13,212 nucleotides of DNA from Candidatus Omnitrophota bacterium (GTDB taxonomy: Bacteria; Omnitrophota; Gorgyraeia; Tantalellales; Tantalellaceae): NCBI GenBank assembly GCA_023142805.1, contig JAGLIU010000111.1, positions 1 to 13,212 of the forward strand, written 5' to 3'. The notes below the pieces were generated by a model that saw only the letters and a program-made list of their open reading frames with translations, did not search any database and had not been told where the DNA came from. Position 1 is the stretch's first letter; each line of letters opens with the position of its first letter. Below are positions 5,850-12,665 of this stretch, piece after piece. The translations under genes were made by a program, and so were the position numbers.

Positions 5850-6240
5850 CATTTTTCTTCTTTGCTAGAATTCCAGTATGACGAGTTCTTTTTTTTCTTC
5901 TTCGACAGGATTCCGGGATGACGATGTTTTATTTTCTCCGTTGCTGTGAAGTCTTGTACCGGGTACCGAGTTGTCCCCAAGTACTTGAGATTTCTCGACT
6001 CCTCTGCTTCGCTAAAGCTTTGCAGAAGTCGCTCGAGATTGACGGAACCTCATGTTCCTTTTGAAAGACGCGTTAAACAAAAGCTTGCTTGCTTTTTTGA
6101 TATAACGAGAGTTTTTTAGTATGACGTTACAAATTTTAGAATAAGGGCAAATCTCCGTCAGAGGCGGACTAGGAGTTATCCTGGTATGGGCGCTATAATA
6201 GGTGCAAAATTTAGGTTTGGGTTAATAGAGGTAAAAGGGG
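5850..6240. other. Gene-free stretch holding REP-type half repeats and palindromes
   Basis: No coding sequence is supported. It contains half-repeats of the 62-nt unit (5868-5885 decayed, 5907-5929), the shared motif CTTGTACCGGGTACCGA (5953-5969), TGTCCCCAAGT (5972-5982), a 46-nt imperfect palindrome (5993-6038) and a small GGAAC/GTTCC hairpin near 6043-6057. From about 6130 to 6240 I see nothing recognisable. Confidence 0.6.
5993..6038. repeat. Long imperfect palindrome
   Basis: Nested complementary blocks run inward from both ends: TCTC/GAGA, GACT/AGTC, CTGC/GCAG and a central GCT-aa-AGC. It could extrude as a cruciform or fold as RNA, and belongs to the repeat cluster beside the second ATPase. 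Confidence 0.6.
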
Positions 6241-7434
6241 CTAATTTAACAGTCCAATGGTAAAAAGCGGTCTTTTTATTCCATGAGTTTCCAGCGAAGG
6301 AGTCAAAATAAGTTTTTTTTTGGATTTTATTCCCTTAAATTGTTCTCGCCCTTTTTTCTTTCCACCAATTTCTATTATTATGTCGTCACCATTTAAAGAA
6401 ACCAAATAATCGGGTGTTTTAGCGCCTCTGGTTGATTTTAAATAGTAAAAATCAATTTCGAACGAACGCATCATTTCAACAAAAAAGTCTTCTCTTAATC
6501 CACCAACAGCTTGATCGTAATCACAATAGAGCAGTCGGTAGGGTAGCGCCATAAGGATTTTAGGTTCTTTTAAAATATTTGTTCCTTTAGGCATAATTTT
6601 ATGCAAGATAAACGCTTTCTCAAGAAAATTCACATATTGTTCCGATTTGTATTTTGTTATCCCGAGATTTTTCGACAAAGAAGAATAATTGATCCCATCA
6701 ATTTTTGATTTTCCAATAAATGAAAGAAGTTTTTCTATTATTTCCAACTCATCTATAGTAATTTTACCTATTGTAGGAATATCTTTTTGAATAACAGTAG
6801 TTACAATATTTTTCAGAATAAGTAGTGGAAGAGGGGTGTCCAGAGAGAAGGGCAAAACTCCTCCTTGAATATAATCAGTAAACGCGGAAGAATGTTCTAA
6901 AATGGTACGATCCCAATGTTTGGCAATGATATCAGGAATGCTTAGAGGGGATATGCTTTTATTATGTTTAAAATATAAATACTCACGAAATGAAAATGGA
7001 TATAGTTTTTTCAATAGTACCCTTCGAGAAAGATCATAAGCAGATTTAAACAATGATAATGAAGTAGAACTTGTAAAAATAATTCTTACATTTAAAAAAT
7101 CATAAATTTTTTTAAGTCCCTCATCAAATGAAGGGTGAAAATGAACCTCATCTAATAAAAACAAATTTATATGAAGATCCATTTGCAATTTTTTAACGAT
7201 TTCAAAGATATCATCTTTTATTGTGTCGAGAGACAAATAAAAGGAGTTTTCTTTTTCAATGGCGAATTGTTTGAGTAGTATGGTTTTTCCGGATCCGCGA
7301 GGACCCACAATGCCAATGAAATGGTTTTCGCTCAAATTTTCGATTTCTGAGAAGATAAACCTTTTCTTTTTGTATTTTTCTCCGTCTTTTCGAGCTAATC
7401 TGTCAAATTCAAGTAATTGACCAATATCCAGCAT
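6241..7434 (-). CDS. AAA ATPase with DUF4143-like C-terminus, diverged nuclease-like site
   Basis: This 397-residue P-loop ATPase is related in design to the one at 3046-4356 but clearly diverged. Walker A is GPRGSGKT (44-51), Walker B NLFLLDE (D95, E96), then an IIFTSSTSLSLF sensor segment. A winged-helix-like region follows (YSSLSKNLGITKYKSEQYVNFLE). The C-terminal nuclease-like fold keeps D342 (TPDYLV) and E355 (IIIEIGG), but the E-x-K lysine is replaced by glycine, so cleavage activity is doubtful. ATG 7434 is preceded by CAAAGG (7450-7445). A perfect-consensus promoter with an overlapping dyad lies upstream, suggesting tight regulation. The gene is single, and both sides carry the same compound repeat module, so it may have moved as a cassette. 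Confidence 0.9.
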   Translation of the reverse strand: MLDIGQLLEFDRLARKDGEKYKKKRFIFSEIENLSENHFIGIVGPRGSGKTILLKQFAIEKENSFYLSLDTIKDDIFEIVKKLQMDLHINLFLLDEVHFHPSFDEGLKKIYDFLNVRIIFTSSTSLSLFKSAYDLSRRVLLKKLYPFSFREYLYFKHNKSISPLSIPDIIAKHWDRTILEHSSAFTDYIQGGVLPFSLDTPLPLLILKNIVTTVIQKDIPTIGKITIDELEIIEKLLSFIGKSKIDGINYSSLSKNLGITKYKSEQYVNFLEKAFILHKIMPKGTNILKEPKILMALPYRLLYCDYDQAVGGLREDFFVEMMRSFEIDFYYLKSTRGAKTPDYLVSLNGDDIIIEIGGKKKGREQFKGIKSKKKLILTPSLETHGIKRPLFTIGLLN

Positions 7435-7457
7435 GTGATTCCATCCTTTGTTTAAAT

Positions 7458-7494
7458 CATATCATTTTGTACAATAATTATACAATATGATATG
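7458..7494. promoter_or_regulatory. Inverted-repeat operator candidate over the ATPase promoter
   Basis: CATATCATTTTGTA (7458-7471) and TACAATATGATATG (7481-7494) are inverted copies matching at 13 of 14 positions, with a 9-nt centre. The dyad covers the -10 hexamer and likely start site of the minus-strand promoter. A dimeric repressor bound here would block transcription; its identity is unknown. Confidence 0.6.
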
Positions 7495-7505
7495 CATTTT
7501 GTCAA
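7477..7505 (-). promoter_or_regulatory. Perfect-consensus sigma70-type promoter of the ATPase at 6241
   Basis: On the minus strand, TTGACA (7505-7500) and TATAAT (7482-7477) are both exact consensus, with the optimal 17-nt spacer. Predicted transcription starts near 7470, giving a leader of about 35 nt with the Shine-Dalgarno CAAAGG. Confidence 0.85.
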
Positions 7506-7517
7506 ATTAATGGACCT

Positions 7518-7579
7518 ATAACACTTTTATGTGATCCTGGATATCCTGTCTTCGACAGGATTCCGGGATGACGGTGTTT
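7518..7579. repeat. REP-like palindromic repeat, copy 2
   Basis: This is the second copy of the 62-nt unit at 5788-5849, differing at three positions. Its inner stem ATCCTGTC/GACAGGAT with a TTC loop is perfect, and the outer CCTGGA/TCCGGG stem has one G-T pair. A further half copy follows at 7595-7613. Confidence 0.85.
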
Positions 7580-7767
7580 TTACCTTTCTTTGATAGGATT
7601 CCGGGATGACGATTCCTCTCCTTTTTTCTTCTTCGTTAGGATATACACGATTACTCTGGTCTACGTAACCGGACGAGGCTGGAAAGATCAATCCAAAGCG
7701 GAAACCTTGTACCGGGTACCGAATTATGAGGCAACCTGTCCCCAAGTGAACAAAAGAGGGGTCAGGC
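7580..7767. repeat. Second copy of the compound repeat module flanking the ATPase
   Basis: This gene-free stretch repeats, in the same order and orientation as 5850-5985, the half-repeat AGGATTCCGGGATGACGAT (7595-7613), CTTGTACCGGGTACCGA (7706-7722) and TGTCCCCAAGT (7737-7747). It ends with GGGGTCAGGC (7758-7767), which abuts a solitary IS end. GGCAACCTGTCCCC (7731-7744) is partly complementary to GGGGTCAGG...GTTGCC downstream. Confidence 0.65.
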
Positions 7768-7793
7768 TGGAGTTGCCCTGAAAAAGTGGACAC
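7768..7793. repeat. Solitary IS3-type terminal repeat
   Basis: These 26 nt (TGGAGTTGCCC...AGTGGACAC) match the orfA-side end of the IS at 5746-5771 at 24 of 26 positions. No transposase follows, so it is an orphan end left by deletion, or a recognition site. Confidence 0.75.
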
Positions 7794-7877
7794 GATATTG
7801 TGTTTTCAGACTATCCGAGAGTGGACGAATTTCCGATTTTTTTTGTGGAGCGGAGTTGAAATAAAACAAACTTTTTC

Positions 7878-7905
7878 TTGATTTAATTCGTTCTTATGCT
7901 ATAAT
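7878..7905 (+). promoter_or_regulatory. Promoter of the giant exported-protein gene
   Basis: TTGATT (7878-7883) and an exact TATAAT (7900-7905) are 16 nt apart. A start near 7912 leaves a leader of about 80 nt before the ATG at 7993. Confidence 0.6.
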
Positions 7906-7992
7906 ATTATTTCGGTAGGAGCTCTAAGTTAGGACAATAAAAGCTTAGCCGTGGTTTTATGGAATTTCTATTATTTTGGAGATAAAATATTG

Positions 7993-10900
7993 ATGAATCG
8001 AAAAGAGTGTAACAGTTTATGTAACATCTTGTTTTTTAAGCAGATCATACTAATTTTGGTGTTTATGCTTTGTTTTGGAGATGTTTGTTTTTCTTATGAA
8101 ACCCTTTCTCCCGAATCGGTTTTTAGCCCACTAAATTGTGAACAAGTTAATCAAATCGGAGAACTTGAGGCTTACATCTTAATGGAGCTTTTGCGCGAGG
8201 ATAAACAAAACGGGATAAATTTGTTGGAACAGGCAAAAACGGGACAACAGATTCAGGATATTGTAATCAAAAGACCCTATGATCAAACCATGGAGCTTAT
8301 AATCGCATATGATTTGCAAAAAATACAAGAGGAATCTAAAAGCTTACCCTATGGGTATTACATTATTCCATCAACTTATAATAATATTAAATATTACCAC
8401 TTTATCAAGTTTAGTGATAAAAAGTTCGATATCGCGACTTTTACGGAACAAGAATATTCGCGACTGAATAAGAATTTGCTGAAAAGTCTTGTTCCTTTGC
8501 CAGAACGAAAAGAAGACAAACGGATAAAAGATAAAAGAAAGCATGAAATTGAAATAGATTCTGTTATCTGGGAAAAAGCAAAACAAGGAAATCTCGAAAT
8601 TATACAAAACAATGCTTCTATAATTGAAGAGCTTTTAACGCTTATTAACAGTTTGGGAATAGAAGATCTGGAAAAAGAAATTCAAACTTTAATTAAAAGA
8701 AAACAGTTTTTTCTTATTACAGGGAATATTGAAAACCTCAGTTTCGTAGGACATGTTTCAGACAGAGGTATATATTTAGTTAAGGGTAAAGGGGACAATT
8801 TGCCGGTATTATTCTGGGAAATAATGAAATTTAGAGGATTGAAACAGGAGCAAGAACTGGGAGTAAGAACACAAGTATTACAATGGCAGAAAAATAAGAA
8901 TCATAAGCCCACGATCGAAACACTAAAGAATTATTTAGCGAAAAATACACGCAAGACTTCTTTGAGAGAATACCCACGTAGGGCCTATTGGGGCACGGAA
9001 AATCATGAACAACAATTGTTGCTACAGCTATCAGAAGTTCTTGGCGATATTGAAGAAAGTCATAGGTTAGTAAAAATCCGGAAAAAAATCAACGCGATAG
9101 AAAAAGAACTTGACGAACAAAGCAAAAGGCAAAAAATGTTCAATCCTGAGGATACGATAATTTTGCAGCCGTATGTAGATGTTTTAGTAACTATTCAAAG
9201 ATCTTCAAATAAGTTGCAAAAAGTTAACTTGAGTCAACAAGATATTTTCACGTCTTATTTCGATGAAGCGGATAGGGTTTTACAAGTTAAACAAACCGTA
9301 GCACAGCTTTTTAATTCAAACGGTAAATCCCCAAAAAATAATTATCGAAGTTTCGTAAATAAGTTTCATCCGGATAAGATTGCTCAATTACGCGAAAGTG
9401 TTTCTACAAATATTCAGGGAAATGTTTCCATAGAAGAAAGTTTTGGACAAATATATGTTTTCATTATAAGCGCTTGGGAATTTCATTCAAAACAAAATGG
9501 AAACGCCGACGAATTTACTGAAAACCTTTTGAAGCGGGCTATGGATCTTGGTGAAATGCCCGCTACGTTACAAAAAACGTTTGATTTGACAAAAGTCATT
9601 AAAACAGTTAACAGGAACATTAAGCGGTTAGAAATTAAAAGAACTATGTTAGAACAAAGCGCGGAACATAATTCAAGCCCTGAAAAAACATTACAAAATT
9701 TAGAACACAAGAAAAAACAAATACTGGAAACATTTGGAACAATAGATAAAAAATCTTGTGAGCATAAAAAGAAAGTTGTGACAGCTAAATATCTTAAAAC
9801 TCTTGAAACGGTGGAAATGGAAAAAGAAGAAACCGTAAAATGCGCTGATCAAATTTTTATTGATCAAAAAGAACAAATAAAAGAAGAAAAAGTAAAAAAT
9901 AACAGTGTTTTTGAAAAACAATTAATTTTGGAAAGGAATAAAAAAGAAGCGGCAATAAAAGACGCGGAAGATGTTTATAACAAAGAAAGAAAAAAAATAG
10001 AAGCGCGGAAAAAAACCGCGATAAAAAACGTGGAGTATACATACGGTAACATCTATGGTCAAAAAGAAGCGACGATAAAAGACGCGAAAGATGTTTATAG
10101 TAAAGAATGGAGAAAGATAGAAGCGCGAAAAGAAACCGCGATAAAAGATGTGGAATATACTTATAGCAATATCTATGGTCAAAAAGAAGCGGCAATAAAA
10201 GCCGCGGAAAGTGTTTATAGTAAAGAATGGAGAAAAATAGAAGCACGAAAAGAAGCCGCGATAAAAATCGCGAAAAATACATATGGCAACATTTATAGAC
10301 AAAAAGAAGCGGAGATAAAAGTCGAGGAAGACGCTTATGTTAAAAAATGGACAAAAATAAAAGCTCAAAAAATGGACGCAATAAAAGCTGTGGAAGATAC
10401 TTATAGCAATATCTACGCGAAAAAAGAAGCCGATATAAAGGGCGCGGAAGATGTTTATAATGAAGAATGGGAAAAAAAGGTAAACGTGATAACATCCGCG
10501 AGAAACGCTTATGATAAAGAATGGAGAAAAATTGATGATCAAAAAGAAGCAGCGATAGAAGCCGAGGAAGAGGCTTATGACAAAGAATGGGGAAAAAGGA
10601 AAAAGGCAATAATATCCGCGAAAGACGCTTATGACAAAGAATGGAGGAAAATAGACGCGCAAAAAGAAGTAGCGATAAAAGCCGCGAAAGATGTTTATAA
10701 TAAGGAATGGAGAAAAATAAAAGCTAAAAAAGACGATGTGATAAAAATCGCGGAAGATGTTTATAGCAAGATCTATAGGCAAAAAGAAGCGGCAATAAAA
10801 GACGCGGAAGACGTTTATAATGAAGAATGGGAAAAAATGGAAGCCGCTATAAAGGCTGTGGAAGATGTTTATGACAAAGAATGGAGAAAAATTGACGCTC

Positions 10901-12531
10901 AAAAAAAAGCGGGGATAAAAGTCGCAAAAGGTGTTTATAAGAAAGAATGGAAAAAAAGGGAAACCGCGATAAAAACCGCGAAAAACATTTATGACAAAGA
11001 ATGGAGAAAAATAGAAACGCAGAAAGAATCCGAGATAAAGGACGCGGAATATATTTATAGCAGCAGCTATGGTCAAAAAGAAGCCGAGATAAAAAACGCG
11101 GAAAACATTTGTAGCGAAGAAAGGAGCAAAATACACGCTCAAAAAGAATCCGAGATAAAGGCCGCGGGAACTGCTTATAGCAACAGCTGTGGTCAAAAAG
11201 AAAGGGAGATAAAAGCCGCGAAAGATGTTTATAACAAAGAAAGGAAAAAGCGAAAATCCCAAAAAGAAGTGGAGATAAAAGTCGCGAAAGAAAAATGCTC
11301 TGAATTCAGATTTTCACATACAAAAGCTAAGAACGAGTTAGATGAAAAACTAGAGCAAGCAAAGATCAGAAAACAAAACGAGATAAAAGCCGCGGAAAAT
11401 AAATTAAAGAAAGAAAAGAAAAAAGCTCGATTTGAAAGAGATGCAATGATGAAAACTATACGACAATTACTCAAAACAGATCATTTTGTTGCTCTTTCTG
11501 AAGAGCCCGCTTCAAGCGCAAAAGGTTCAGCTAAATACGCGATAGATACACTTTTCGCGCATTGTGTTTTTTTTAGGAACAGAGAATTCTCACTTTATGA
11601 ATTTCAATCAAAACGTCTTCTTTCAGTTAAAGAAAGAGAAAGACGGGCGGCAAAACAAGGTGTAACACTTGACCAAATCGCCAAAGTGTATTCAAAAACA
11701 ACTGTGTGGAAAGAATTGGAGATTTTACAGACTATAGGCATTCTGGCCTATGCGGGAAAAGATGGAAAACAAAATCTTTATAAACTAACTGAGTCCGGAA
11801 CAAGGTTGTTGCGGAACCCTGTGAATCTAAAGGCCGTTATTGAAATTCCGGAGCTTGATCAGTATGATATTTATGGTAGGAGCACGCGGGAACGAATAGA
11901 AAAATTGACGGTATTAAAACATAAAGTGGGTATGTGTTTAATATCTGAGGTTGCTCCACAGCCTATAATAGTCGCGCAAAAAACACTTATTCATGTGATC
12001 TGTAAAGATCTGGTGAAAGACTTCAGAGATGACTTAGGGACTATCTTCACTACTGATCTGTTAAAAATAGCACGTAAGAATAACAGAGATAATAAGATAA
12101 AAGAAAAAATTGAATTTGTTTCAAAACATGAATTACTTGCCAGAGTTTCAATTTTAACGATGAATCCGAACAATATTGTAGATGTTGCCCTTAGCGATAC
12201 GACTTTTATAGAAAAATTACCCGAAAACGTTAAATCTCTGGTCTTTGAAACAGATCCTTCCTCTAATTTTATAAATATACACGGTGTTTTGTCCGCGTTG
12301 CGTGCTCTTCAGAATAATGACATAATGACATTGACGGAAATATATAAAATTCTGACGGGACAAGAATTTAATCAAATGGAAAAACTAAGAAAGCTTGATC
12401 AAAACAGCTCCAAATATTATCAAGAATTGGCAAAACTCATTATTTTTCAACTTCCACCCGTTAAAGTATATGATACCGCAGAACTAAAAAAGATGAATAC
12501 ACAGATGATGAGGTTCCTCGAAGCAGCTTAG
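7993..12531 (+). CDS. Giant exported coiled-coil protein with J-domain-like and winged-helix-like segments
   Basis: This is a 1512-residue protein of no family I can name. I start it at ATG 7993 (GGAG at 7978-7981) because a clean signal peptide follows: MNRKECNSLC, hydrophobic IILILVFMLCFGDVC, probable cleavage before YETLSPES (about residue 35). An in-frame GTG at 7951 would add 14 residues and spoil it. Residues of about 40-190 form a lineage-type exported N-terminal module. Residues of about 429-500 look like a J-domain: YRSFVNKFHPDK with HPD at 459-461, then IYVFIISAWEFH. Residues 651-1090 are eleven 40-residue Lys/Glu-rich helical repeats, with more coiled coil to about 1155. Residues 1223-1277 resemble a winged helix (TLDQIAKVYSKTTVWKELEI, LYKLTESGTRLL), followed by about 235 residues of unknown fold. 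The mix of chaperone-like and DNA-binding-like segments behind a signal peptide is unusual. A structural rod in the envelope or surface is my best inference. Confidence 0.9.
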   Translation: MNRKECNSLCNILFFKQIILILVFMLCFGDVCFSYETLSPESVFSPLNCEQVNQIGELEAYILMELLREDKQNGINLLEQAKTGQQIQDIVIKRPYDQTMELIIAYDLQKIQEESKSLPYGYYIIPSTYNNIKYYHFIKFSDKKFDIATFTEQEYSRLNKNLLKSLVPLPERKEDKRIKDKRKHEIEIDSVIWEKAKQGNLEIIQNNASIIEELLTLINSLGIEDLEKEIQTLIKRKQFFLITGNIENLSFVGHVSDRGIYLVKGKGDNLPVLFWEIMKFRGLKQEQELGVRTQVLQWQKNKNHKPTIETLKNYLAKNTRKTSLREYPRRAYWGTENHEQQLLLQLSEVLGDIEESHRLVKIRKKINAIEKELDEQSKRQKMFNPEDTIILQPYVDVLVTIQRSSNKLQKVNLSQQDIFTSYFDEADRVLQVKQTVAQLFNSNGKSPKNNYRSFVNKFHPDKIAQLRESVSTNIQGNVSIEESFGQIYVFIISAWEFHSKQNGNADEFTENLLKRAMDLGEMPATLQKTFDLTKVIKTVNRNIKRLEIKRTMLEQSAEHNSSPEKTLQNLEHKKKQILETFGTIDKKSCEHKKKVVTAKYLKTLETVEMEKEETVKCADQIFIDQKEQIKEEKVKNNSVFEKQLILERNKKEAAIKDAEDVYNKERKKIEARKKTAIKNVEYTYGNIYGQKEATIKDAKDVYSKEWRKIEARKETAIKDVEYTYSNIYGQKEAAIKAAESVYSKEWRKIEARKEAAIKIAKNTYGNIYRQKEAEIKVEEDAYVKKWTKIKAQKMDAIKAVEDTYSNIYAKKEADIKGAEDVYNEEWEKKVNVITSARNAYDKEWRKIDDQKEAAIEAEEEAYDKEWGKRKKAIISAKDAYDKEWRKIDAQKEVAIKAAKDVYNKEWRKIKAKKDDVIKIAEDVYSKIYRQKEAAIKDAEDVYNEEWEKMEAAIKAVEDVYDKEWRKIDAQKKAGIKVAKGVYKKEWKKRETAIKTAKNIYDKEWRKIETQKESEIKDAEYIYSSSYGQKEAEIKNAENICSEERSKIHAQKESEIKAAGTAYSNSCGQKEREIKAAKDVYNKERKKRKSQKEVEIKVAKEKCSEFRFSHTKAKNELDEKLEQAKIRKQNEIKAAENKLKKEKKKARFERDAMMKTIRQLLKTDHFVALSEEPASSAKGSAKYAIDTLFAHCVFFRNREFSLYEFQSKRLLSVKERERRAAKQGVTLDQIAKVYSKTTVWKELEILQTIGILAYAGKDGKQNLYKLTESGTRLLRNPVNLKAVIEIPELDQYDIYGRSTRERIEKLTVLKHKVGMCLISEVAPQPIIVAQKTLIHVICKDLVKDFRDDLGTIFTTDLLKIARKNNRDNKIKEKIEFVSKHELLARVSILTMNPNNIVDVALSDTTFIEKLPENVKSLVFETDPSSNFINIHGVLSALRALQNNDIMTLTEIYKILTGQEFNQMEKLRKLDQNSSKYYQELAKLIIFQLPPVKVYDTAELKKMNTQMMRFLEAA
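9943..11262 (+). repeat. Tandem array of eleven 120-bp (40-codon) coiled-coil repeats
   Basis: An AAAGAAGC-type start recurs at exactly 9943, 10063, 10183, 10303 and so on to 11143, with the next partial unit at 11263: eleven periods and no insertion or deletion. Each 40-residue unit consists of a 22-residue helix (KEAAIKDAEDVYNKEWRKIE plus two) and an 18-residue helix (KEAAIKDVEYTYSNIYGQ). Units 1-4 and 7 are ordered 22+18; units 5, 6 and 8-11 are 18+22. 22 equals two hendecads and 18 a hendecad plus a heptad, suggesting a nearly straight alpha-helical rod of roughly 6 nm per unit. Confidence 0.93.
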
Positions 12532-12564
12532 GCAAAATTGAAGGTGTTAAAATCATTTCAGGGG

Positions 12565-12601
12565 TTTCTCGTTTTAAAATTAAGAAAGAAAAAACGAGAA
12601 A
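12565..12601 (+). terminator. Hairpin after the giant gene, possible terminator
   Basis: TTTCTCGTTTT (12565-12575) and AAAACGAGAAA (12591-12601) form a perfect 11-bp stem with a 15-nt loop, 34 nt after the stop codon. No T tract follows, so termination may be weak, or the hairpin may act in mRNA processing. Confidence 0.45.
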
Positions 12602-12630
12602 ACTTTCCATTGGTTCAACGTATAGTTTTT

Positions 12631-12664
12631 GTTATGACGTATATCCGGTAGATGAGGTCATAAC
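12631..12664 (+). promoter_or_regulatory. Hairpin enclosing the ribosome binding site of the last gene
   Basis: GTTATGAC (12631-12638) and GTCATAAC (12657-12664) are perfect 8-nt inverted arms. The Shine-Dalgarno GATGAGG (12651-12657) lies in the loop and the start of the right arm, and ATG 12666 follows directly. As RNA this could hinder ribosome loading; as DNA it could be an operator. Confidence 0.5.
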
Positions 12665-12665
12665 T

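Noticed and set aside
315..7679. Shared 11-mer CCGGACGAGGC at 315-325 and 7669-7679
   Set aside because: The flanks do not match and the match is short, so it is probably coincidence.
7590..7781. 63-codon plus-strand frame over the repeat module
   Set aside because: It overlaps the same repeats and IS end with no start signals.
7527..7793. 88-codon minus-strand frame
   Set aside because: It runs through the REP-like repeat, the repeated GGGTACC motif and the solitary IS end, so it is repeat DNA read as codons.
7951..7992. GTG start at 7951 for the giant gene
   Set aside because: It lacks a ribosome site and would place 14 residues before an otherwise well-formed signal peptide starting at ATG 7993.
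9857..10609. Shorter antisense frames within the coiled-coil array
   Set aside because: They are shadows of the same repeats in another frame, with low-complexity Leu/Phe/Tyr composition and no start signals.
9922..11262. 446-codon open frame antisense to the repeat array
   Set aside because: It is complementary to the Lys/Glu-rich 120-bp repeats, which lack stop-producing codons in that frame. It has a repetitive Phe/Ile-rich product, and the sense strand has a signal peptide, ribosome site and promoter.
9943..11262. CRISPR-like array
   Set aside because: The periodic unit is 120 bp with no unique spacers between short identical repeats, and the whole array is in frame within one protein.
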